Below are positions 5,667 to 11,080 of a stretch of 11,080 nt of DNA, one piece after another. The first letter of the stretch is position 1; each line of letters starts with the position of its first letter. The stretch is from Bdellovibrionales bacterium. GTDB taxonomy: Bacteria; Bdellovibrionota; Bdellovibrionia; Bdellovibrionales; Bdellovibrionaceae. A program made the translations under genes and the position numbers. The notes beneath the pieces were generated by a model. It ran no database searches, was not told the origin of the DNA, and was given only the letters and a program-made list of their open reading frames with translations. The stretch is taken from NCBI GenBank assembly GCA_027320785.1, contig DAHVKR010000014.1, positions 1 through 11,080 of the forward strand. Direction: 5' to 3'.

Positions 5667-7238
5667 ATGGGAATAGAAATTGTGATTGTAGCCCTTGTGG
5701 GATTGTTAATAGGTGGAGCGGGCGTCTTTATTTTTAAAAAAGTTCAAGATGAGTCCACGAAAAAATCAGCTCAATCAGAAGCTGCCAGAATTATTAATAA
5801 AGCAAAGTCAGAGGCAGCTCGTCTTAAAAGAGACTCTGAAGCCAAAGCTAAGGACTTTGAGTCTCGAGCTCGTAAAAATGTCGAGCAAGATATTCAAAAG
5901 CAAAAAAATCAATTGAAGCAAAAAGACCAACAGCTTGAGCGTCGTTTGAAAGAAATTGAAGATGAGCACAATCGTAAAGTTGAAGATAATCAGCGCTATT
6001 TGAATCAGTTGAAAGACCGAGAGGAGAAAGTGAACATCTCCGAGGTTCGTCTGAAAGATCTTGAGAAAAAAGCAGAGACTCAATTCTCTGAATTGCGTGC
6101 TAAGCTGGAAAGCGTTTCTCACATGACCCAGGAAGAAGCGAAACGACAACTGATTCAGGCCCTTGAAGAAGAGGCTAAAAAAGAAGCCACTCAATCACTA
6201 GAAAAAATTGAAGAAGAAGCTCAGAAAGAAGCTCAAACTCGGGCGAAGCGAGTTGTGGCGGCAGCCCTTTCTCGATTTGCTGCTGAGTACACATCCGAGA
6301 GAACGGTGTCCGTGCTTTCACTCTCCAGTGACGAGATGAAGGGAAAAATCATTGGTCGTGAAGGAAGAAATATTCGAACTCTCGAAGCTCACTGTGGCGT
6401 GGATCTGATTGTGGATGATACTCCAGAAGCTGTCGTTATTTCTGGATTTGATCCTGTTAGAAGAGAACTAGCCCGTCGAACCATTGAAAAACTGATGGAA
6501 GATGGGCGGGTTCATCCAGCCCGTATCGAAGAGGTGGCTGAAAAACAAAAGTCTGAGTTGATGAAGTCAGTTAAGGAAGAAGGCGAAAAAGTTGTTGTTG
6601 AGTTGGGATTGGCCAGCATGCATCACGAATTAATTCGTCTTCTGGGAACTTTGAAGTATCGATCCTCTCATGCGCAAAACTTACTCAATCATTCGATGGA
6701 AGTATCTTATATGTCAGGTTTGATTGCTGGAGAGTTAGGACTGAATGTGAAAATAGCCCGACGAGCAGGGCTTTTGCATGATATTGGCAAAGCTGTTGAA
6801 CATACAATGGAAGGCTCGCATGCAGTTGTGGGTGCAGAGGTTGCCAAAAAATATGGTGAATCTGATGAGGTTTGCCATGCCATTCGTGCTCACCATGATG
6901 ATGAGAGGCCTCAAACACCGTTAGCTTGGATTGTTCAAACGGCCAATACGCTTTCGAATTCACGTCCAGGCGCTCGTCGACCTCAGATGGACAATTATCT
7001 CAATCGTCTGCATGAGCTTGAGAGTGTTGGAAATAGCTTTGATGGAGTTCTGAAGACCTATGCTTTACAGGCAGGTCGTGAAATTCGTGTTTTAGTTGAA
7101 TCAGCTAAAGTGACGGATGATCAAAGTGGGATGCTTGTCCGCGATATCGTTCGTAAAATCGAGAGAGAATTACCTCAAGCCGGTCAAGTTCGCGTGACTG
7201 TGGTTCGTGAAACAAGATCTGTGGAGATCGCGCGGTGA
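5667..7238 (+). CDS. rny: Ribonuclease Y
   Basis: RNase Y is a membrane-anchored endoribonuclease that starts mRNA decay. The 523-residue product has the full family order: N-terminal transmembrane helix (about residues 3-25), a long Lys/Glu/Gln-rich coiled coil (about 30-205), a KH domain with [12 protein letters not shown] (226-237), and an HD domain. Metal-site residues visible are His342 (NHSMEVS), His371-Asp372 (LLHDIGK), His385 and His409-His410 (AHHDDE). The last expected ligand, the Asp in the usual AAD motif before S..RPGARR, is Asn427 here ([15 protein letters not shown]). The C-terminal RNase Y signature [14 protein letters not shown] and [13 protein letters not shown] is intact. 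ATG 5667 was chosen over TTG 5652 because AAGGGT precedes it at good distance. The TGA stop overlaps the tyrS GTG. Confidence 0.97.
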   Translation: MGIEIVIVALVGLLIGGAGVFIFKKVQDESTKKSAQSEAARIINKAKSEAARLKRDSEAKAKDFESRARKNVEQDIQKQKNQLKQKDQQLERRLKEIEDEHNRKVEDNQRYLNQLKDREEKVNISEVRLKDLEKKAETQFSELRAKLESVSHMTQEEAKRQLIQALEEEAKKEATQSLEKIEEEAQKEAQTRAKRVVAAALSRFAAEYTSERTVSVLSLSSDEMKGKIIGREGRNIRTLEAHCGVDLIVDDTPEAVVISGFDPVRRELARRTIEKLMEDGRVHPARIEEVAEKQKSELMKSVKEEGEKVVVELGLASMHHELIRLLGTLKYRSSHAQNLLNHSMEVSYMSGLIAGELGLNVKIARRAGLLHDIGKAVEHTMEGSHAVVGAEVAKKYGESDEVCHAIRAHHDDERPQTPLAWIVQTANTLSNSRPGARRPQMDNYLNRLHELESVGNSFDGVLKTYALQAGREIRVLVESAKVTDDQSGMLVRDIVRKIERELPQAGQVRVTVVRETRSVEIAR

Positions 7239-8461
7239 GTTCTTTTCTCGATCCTCAAGAGCAGCTTGAGCGCATTCAGTTTGGGGCTGTTGATTTAATC
7301 AACAAACAAGATTTTTTGAAGAAACTTAAAAAGTCTCAAGCGAAGAATCAACCTTTGAAGATTAAGTTTGGTGCGGACCCCACTCGCCCTGATATTCACT
7401 TGGGGCATACCGTGGTCATTAATAAAATGCGCACCTTTCAAGAGTTGGGTCATCATGTTCAGTTTTTGATTGGTGATTTCACAGCATTGATTGGCGATCC
7501 CTCAGGGAAGAATGCGACACGTCCTCTTTTAAGTCGTGAAGAAATTGAAGAGAACGGTCGGACATATGCGAAGCAGATTTTTAAAATTTTAGATCCCGAG
7601 AAAACAGAAATTGTCTACAATTCAAAGTGGTTATCAAATCTTAGTAGTATTGATTTTATCAAGTTAGCATCGAAATACACGGTTGCTCAAATGCTCGAGC
7701 GTGATGATTTTACTAAGCGCTATAAATCTGGGACTCCCATTGCGATTCATGAATTTCTTTACCCACTCACTCAAGGTTATGATTCGGTCGCATTAGGGTC
7801 GGATGTAGAGCTTGGAGGAACGGATCAGTTATTTAACCTTCTCGTAGGGCGGGATTTACAGTCTCAGTATGGCCAAGAGGCGCAGATTGTTTTAACAATG
7901 CCAATTCTTGAGGGCTTAGACGGCGTGAATAAAATGTCGAAGTCTTTAGATAACTACATTTCCGTAGTGGATTCTCCAAAAGATATGTTTGGAAAAACCA
8001 TGAGAGTCAGCGATGAACTCATGTTTCGTTATTATGAATTGCTTACAGATATCACAGCTTCTGGTCTCGAGAAACTTAAGAAAGATGTGGCAAGTGGGGC
8101 TCAACATCCGCGCGATGTGAAGGTGAATTTGGCGAAATTTTTAGTCACACGATTTCATTCTCAGCAAGCGGCTCAACAAGCTGAAGAGGAATTTCATCGT
8201 ATTTTCGCTCAAAAGGGTTTGCCTGATCAAATACAGGAAATGAAAATGTCTCCCGAAAGCTCTATTGCTTTGACGGCTCTGCTTGTGAAAGTGGGTGCCT
8301 GTTCTTCTAATTCAGAGGCAGGTCGTTTGATCGAAGGTGGTGGTGTTCAGATCGATGGGCAGAAAGCATCAGATAAGAAGTTAAAAATGGATCTTAAGTC
8401 AGGTCAGAGTTTTCTACTCAAAGCGGGCAAGAAATTTTTTATGAAGGTTCATGTATCATGA
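7235..8461 (+). CDS. tyrS: Tyrosyl-tRNA synthetase
   Basis: The enzyme charges tRNA-Tyr with tyrosine in two ATP-dependent steps. The 408-residue product shows the class I marks: HLGH (55-58) within [13 protein letters not shown] as the HIGH motif, [12 protein letters not shown], the tyrosine-site region [19 protein letters not shown], and KMSKS (233-237). A C-terminal S4 RNA-binding domain (about 345-405, [20 protein letters not shown] then GGVQIDG) is present. The [13 protein letters not shown] start and overall pattern match the TyrZ-like branch of bacterial TyrRS rather than the E. coli TyrS branch. GTG at 7235 overlaps the rny TGA by four bases, with GGAG 8 bases ahead, so translation is probably coupled. 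No T-box is seen. Confidence 0.97.
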   Translation: MSSFLDPQEQLERIQFGAVDLINKQDFLKKLKKSQAKNQPLKIKFGADPTRPDIHLGHTVVINKMRTFQELGHHVQFLIGDFTALIGDPSGKNATRPLLSREEIEENGRTYAKQIFKILDPEKTEIVYNSKWLSNLSSIDFIKLASKYTVAQMLERDDFTKRYKSGTPIAIHEFLYPLTQGYDSVALGSDVELGGTDQLFNLLVGRDLQSQYGQEAQIVLTMPILEGLDGVNKMSKSLDNYISVVDSPKDMFGKTMRVSDELMFRYYELLTDITASGLEKLKKDVASGAQHPRDVKVNLAKFLVTRFHSQQAAQQAEEEFHRIFAQKGLPDQIQEMKMSPESSIALTALLVKVGACSSNSEAGRLIEGGGVQIDGQKASDKKLKMDLKSGQSFLLKAGKKFFMKVHVS

Positions 8462-8934
8462 AGATTAAATTTGTCCCCCAGAATATAGAAGTCGATGTGG
8501 ATCCTAGTAAAAGCGTGATGAATATTGCGTCAGAAAATGGAATTCATATCCATTCCCTTTGTAAGGGCATTCCCTCCTGCGCTGAATGTCGAATTAAGAT
8601 TGTAGAAGGTGAGAACTACGTGAATAAGCCTTCTAAAGCAGAACTGAATTTGATTGGGAATAGTTACTACTTAGATGGTCGTCGTCTTTCTTGTCAGGTG
8701 AGATGTTTTGGTCCTGTGACCATTGATACGACAGAGCAGGTGAACAGGCAGGACAATCCAGCTAAAAAAATTCGAGGCTTCAAGACGGAAAAGCAGTACG
8801 AGTCTAAAGCGATTTTGGATACGATGATTTTAACTGAGAAGCCTGAAGCGGAAGAAGTCTCTTCAGCTGCTCAGGGCGCTCATAAATCACATAAGCACCC
8901 TCGTCGAGATCATCATCAAAAGAAAAAAAATTAA
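8458..8934 (+). CDS. fdx: [2Fe-2S] ferredoxin with basic, His-rich tail
   Basis: This is an electron carrier of the plant/adrenodoxin-like fold, 158 residues. Cluster ligands are Cys35, Cys41, Cys44 and Cys79 (C-x5-C-x2-C then [10 protein letters not shown]); Cys83 is an extra. The core ends near residue 95 ([10 protein letters not shown]). About 60 more residues follow, first mixed charge, then a Lys/Arg/His tail ([17 protein letters not shown]), which is unusual for a ferredoxin. ATG overlaps the tyrS stop by four bases (ATGA), so it is the last gene of the zapA-fdx run. Its stop lies 2 bases from the stop of iscA on the other strand. The neighbouring iscA and iscS suggest a role in Fe-S cluster assembly, as for the fdx of the isc operon; this is inference from position. 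Confidence 0.92.
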   Translation: MKIKFVPQNIEVDVDPSKSVMNIASENGIHIHSLCKGIPSCAECRIKIVEGENYVNKPSKAELNLIGNSYYLDGRRLSCQVRCFGPVTIDTTEQVNRQDNPAKKIRGFKTEKQYESKAILDTMILTEKPEAEEVSSAAQGAHKSHKHPRRDHHQKKKN

Positions 8935-8936
8935 GA

Positions 8937-9263
8937 TTAAACGTTAAAGCTGGAACCGCAGCCGCAGGCTTTGGTGGCGTTTGGATTGTTAAATACAAAT
9001 CCTTTACCATTCAGGCCACCAGAATAATCCAGCGTCATTCCAATTAGGTAAAGAAAACTTTGCGGGTCGACAGCAATTTTTTGTCCATGAGATTCGAAGT
9101 ATTTATCACCCTCATGGTTTTGGGAGTCGAAATTCATTTTATAGGAAAGGCCTGAGCAGCCACCTTTTTTTACTTCTACTCGAAGAAAGGCAGAGTCAGG
9201 TTGACCCTCTTCTTTTTTTAAAGATTGAAGCCTTTGAGCCGCACTTTCAGTAATTTGAATCAT
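8937..9263 (-). CDS. iscA: A-type iron-sulfur carrier protein (IscA/ErpA family)
   Basis: A-type carriers receive Fe-S clusters and hand them to target enzymes. The 108-residue product is of standard length and has the three conserved cysteines: Cys36 in KKGGCSGLSY and Cys100/Cys102 in ACGCGSSF. FDSQ, SFLYLIGMTLDYSGGLNGKGFVFNNPNA is the family core. IscA, ErpA and SufA cannot be told apart safely from one sequence; iscA is used because iscS lies directly upstream in the same direction (16 bases between stop and start). GAGG lies 7 bases before its ATG. No obvious hairpin terminator separates it from the convergent fdx gene. Confidence 0.94.
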   Translation of the reverse strand: MIQITESAAQRLQSLKKEEGQPDSAFLRVEVKKGGCSGLSYKMNFDSQNHEGDKYFESHGQKIAVDPQSFLYLIGMTLDYSGGLNGKGFVFNNPNATKACGCGSSFNV

Positions 9264-9279
9264 ATAAACCTCAATTTTT

Positions 9280-10491
9280 TTATTTTAGCACAGTTGTCAA
9301 GCTCTGTGAACTTCTAGATCTTTCTAAAAAACCAAGTGTTTTTAATGCGTTAGACAGTATTTCCAAGGCCTTTTCAAATTCCTGATTCGTTGTCATACGG
9401 CCATGGCTGAGTCGCAGGGTTGTGGAGCCTTCTTGAGACGGGGCCCCTAAAGCTTGGAGGACGGAGCTTCCTTGAAGTTGGCCCGAGCTACAGGCTGATC
9501 CACCTGAAGCACAGAGGGGAGAGATGAGGGGTAGAAGCTCGAAGCTTTGTATGTTGGGAAAAGTGATATTCAAGTTATAAGGTGTGCGACTTTCAAGTGA
9601 GGGACCATTGAGCTGAAGAGCCGGGAATTGCGACTTTAATTCAGACCAAAACCAAGAGGCTTGTTTGCGGGCACGGGTCGAGTTTTCAGAAAACTCTTTT
9701 TGAGCGAGAGAGCAGGCCTCTCCAAGCCCTACAATCCCTGGCACATTCAGAGTTCCAGATCGTCCCAAAGATTCTTGCTGCCCACCGTGGAGAAGGGGAC
9801 GTAGAATGACTTTTGGTTTGCGTTTCCGGATATAGAGAGCGCCGATACCCTTAGGGCCGTAGATTTTATGACCTGAAAATGAAAGTAAAGAGACAGGGGT
9901 ATCGGTCACGTTGACTTCAATTTTGCCCACGGCCTGTGTGGCATCTGTATGAAGAATAATATTATATTTTTGCGCCCACTCGGCCAAAGCCTTCATATTT
10001 TGGATGGTTCCCACTTCATTTTGAACCCAAATGACGCTGAGAATACGAGTATGAGGTTTGCGATGTTTTTCTAGTTGTTCGATTGTGACGAAACCTTCAG
10101 GCGTAACAGGTAGGAAATCGACCTCTACTAAACCTTTCTGGCGTAGATTGAGCAAGGGCTCGCGTACGCTGGCATGCTCAACCTGCGTGCTCAAAACATG
10201 AGGAACTTGTCCGGGGTATTCCTCTTTGAAAAAATCAACAAGCCCCTTTAGGGCCCAGTTATTACTTTCGGTGGCACTGGCTGTAAAAGCAATTTCAGAA
10301 GTCTGGGCGCCTATAAGTTGTGCGACTTTTTCTCGAGCCAGATCGACGGCAGATTGGGCCTCCCAGCCTTTACTATGAAGCTGGCTGGCGGGATTTCCAA
10401 AGTAGATTTGAAAGTAGGGCTCCATGGCCTGATAAACGCGAGGGTCCACGGGCGTTGTAGCATTATAGTCAAAGTAGAGACTTTTGTGCAT
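9280..10491 (-). CDS. iscS: Cysteine desulfurase (IscS/NifS family)
   Basis: The PLP enzyme removes sulfur from L-cysteine, giving alanine and a persulfide that supplies Fe-S cluster and tRNA thiolation pathways in the cytoplasm. The 403-residue product shows YFDYNATTPVDPRV at the start, ATESNN (73-78), His106 (QVEHAS), NEVGTIQ (158-164), HTDATQAVGK with Asp183, the PLP lysine in SFSGHK (Lys209), GGQQESLGRSGTLN (237-249) and the persulfide cysteine in GGSACSSG (Cys334). These make it a group I (IscS/NifS-like) enzyme rather than SufS. No ATG nearer the core exists, so the start at 10491 is likely, although its ribosome binding site is weak. It is the first gene of the iscS-iscA unit and diverges from nrdJ across 56 bases. 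iscU is not seen next to it. Confidence 0.96.
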   Translation of the reverse strand: MHKSLYFDYNATTPVDPRVYQAMEPYFQIYFGNPASQLHSKGWEAQSAVDLAREKVAQLIGAQTSEIAFTASATESNNWALKGLVDFFKEEYPGQVPHVLSTQVEHASVREPLLNLRQKGLVEVDFLPVTPEGFVTIEQLEKHRKPHTRILSVIWVQNEVGTIQNMKALAEWAQKYNIILHTDATQAVGKIEVNVTDTPVSLLSFSGHKIYGPKGIGALYIRKRKPKVILRPLLHGGQQESLGRSGTLNVPGIVGLGEACSLAQKEFSENSTRARKQASWFWSELKSQFPALQLNGPSLESRTPYNLNITFPNIQSFELLPLISPLCASGGSACSSGQLQGSSVLQALGAPSQEGSTTLRLSHGRMTTNQEFEKALEILSNALKTLGFLERSRSSQSLTTVLK

Positions 10492-10547
10492 ACAAACACA
10501 CGTACTTCTTCTTGACCCTCACTTCAAGAGGAATGTGAAATAAATAA
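10492..10547. promoter_or_regulatory. 56-base divergent spacer between iscS and nrdJ
   Basis: Both divergent genes must be driven from this short stretch or from inside the neighbour. On the plus strand TTGACC (10512-10517) and TGAAAT (10536-10541) are 18 bases apart and could be -35/-10 boxes for nrdJ; transcription would then begin almost at the nrdJ ATG. On the minus strand TTGAAG (10527-10522) lies 17 bases before TACGTG, a poor -10. No cobalamin riboswitch could fit in so short a space and no NrdR box was recognised by eye. Confidence 0.3.
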
Positions 10548-11080
10548 ATGAGAAAAAAAAGAGGCCTCACCATTCAGCCCTTTTTGACGCAAGGGAAAGA
10601 ACCTAGTTCCTCCATTCGTTGGAAAAAAGTGAAAATAAAAAGCCAAAATGACAAGGTGGAATTCCCTGATTTTTGGAGTGAAACGGCTATCGAAGTGACG
10701 GCAACGAAATATTTTCGAAAAAAAGGAGCAGCTTCCAAAAGTCCGAGTGAAAAAAGCCTTCAAGAGCTTGTAGAGAGAGTTGTTCAGGCTCTCGGGAAGA
10801 CAGCACGTGAGCAAAAGTATTTTGCCAGTCCACAGGACCTTCGCTATTTTTTACTCGAGCTCAAATATATCGTTTATCATCAGTTGGGTGCCTTTAACTC
10901 GCCTGTTTGGTTTAATGTGGGTTTGTATGAAAGTTATAAACTAGAGTCTTCTAGCGAACATTGGGCTTTCAATTTCAAAACGAAGAAAATTGAATCTTTG
11001 AAAAATGCTTTCAAAAGACCTCAGTGTTCAGCTTGTTTTATTCAAAGTATAGATGATTCGATTGAAGGTATTTTTGAGTT
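10548..11080 (+). CDS. nrdJ: Adenosylcobalamin-dependent (class II) ribonucleotide reductase, N-terminal part
   Basis: Class II reductase makes deoxyribonucleotides with adenosylcobalamin as radical source, independent of oxygen. The frame is open from ATG 10548 to the right edge; 177 codons are visible and the gene continues outside. The start is fixed by an in-frame TAA directly before it (10545-10547). Recognised NrdJ marks are [15 protein letters not shown] at the start, the [11 protein letters not shown] stretch, [13 protein letters not shown] and [21 protein letters not shown], which leads into the active-site region. No ATP-cone domain precedes the core. An AAGAGGA lies about 15 bases before the ATG, too far for good use. 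It is divergent from iscS; cofactor and Fe-S needs do not obviously link the two genes. B12 dependence is inferred from the family. Confidence 0.92.
   Translation, partial: [177 protein letters not shown]

Noticed and set aside
5808..6194. 128-residue minus-strand frame opposite the RNase Y coiled coil, rich in Phe and Leu and membrane-like
   Set aside because: It is the mirror of the Lys/Glu/Gln-rich coiled coil (AAA/GAA codons read as TTT/TTC), a common artefact. RNase Y on the plus strand is clearly the real gene.
8916..8960. Possible terminator for iscA: T-run on the minus strand after the stop (opposite the A-run at the end of fdx)
   Set aside because: The only inverted repeat before it (around TTAAACGTTAA) is short, AT-only and imperfect, so it does not support a terminator call.
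10524..10814. 96-residue minus-strand frame antisense to the start of nrdJ
   Set aside because: The plus strand here codes the conserved NrdJ N-terminus, and the minus frame shows no recognisable motif or start signal.
1..11080. Mobile element, CRISPR array, prophage, defence system or toxin-antitoxin pair
   Set aside because: No transposase, integrase, direct-repeat array, tRNA-linked attachment site or toxin-antitoxin-like small gene pair was seen. Gene content is core housekeeping with steady composition.

Overview
This window looks like a chromosomal housekeeping stretch from a Gram-negative bacterium, most likely in or near the Bdellovibrionota (Bdellovibrio or Pseudobdellovibrio type). 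The clues are an FtsY that starts with a transmembrane segment instead of a long acidic domain, RNase Y together with a ZapA-like division protein, a YcbB-like periplasmic L,D-transpeptidase, and a B12-dependent (class II) ribonucleotide reductase. The base composition is moderately AT-rich by eye. The lineage is an inference from gene content; no 16S or similar marker is present.

Layout. The window opens inside the 3' end of smc (+). A small coiled-coil gene follows on the minus strand, facing smc, and a rho-independent terminator closes it. Then come three genes on the plus strand: ftsY, the L,D-transpeptidase gene (signal peptide, peptidoglycan-binding domain, YkuD domain), and an overlapping gene for an unrecognised secreted protein. 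After a 136-base gap comes a tight plus-strand run: zapA, fthC/ygfA (5-formyltetrahydrofolate cyclo-ligase), rny (RNase Y), tyrS and a [2Fe-2S] ferredoxin gene. Within it rny/tyrS and tyrS/fdx each overlap by four bases. Convergent to this, only 2 bases away, is the minus-strand pair iscS -> iscA (cysteine desulfurase, A-type Fe-S carrier). Divergent from iscS is the start of nrdJ (class II ribonucleotide reductase), which runs off the right edge and is visible only as its first 177 codons.

How the parts fit. smc, ftsY, the L,D-transpeptidase and zapA serve chromosome organisation, membrane protein targeting, wall cross-linking and division. fthC, rny and tyrS serve folate metabolism, mRNA turnover and translation. 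fdx, iscA and iscS are an isc-like Fe-S assembly set, without iscU, hscA or hscB inside the window. No mobile element, tRNA, rRNA, CRISPR array or integration site was seen.

No clear new defence-type or mobile system was found. The points most worth a second look are an Asp-to-Asn change at a predicted metal-ligand position in the HD domain of RNase Y, the coupled L,D-transpeptidase/secreted-protein pair, the antisense heptad-repeat protein between smc and ftsY, and a stem-loop over the zapA stop codon at a locus that carries 6S RNA in many proteobacteria.
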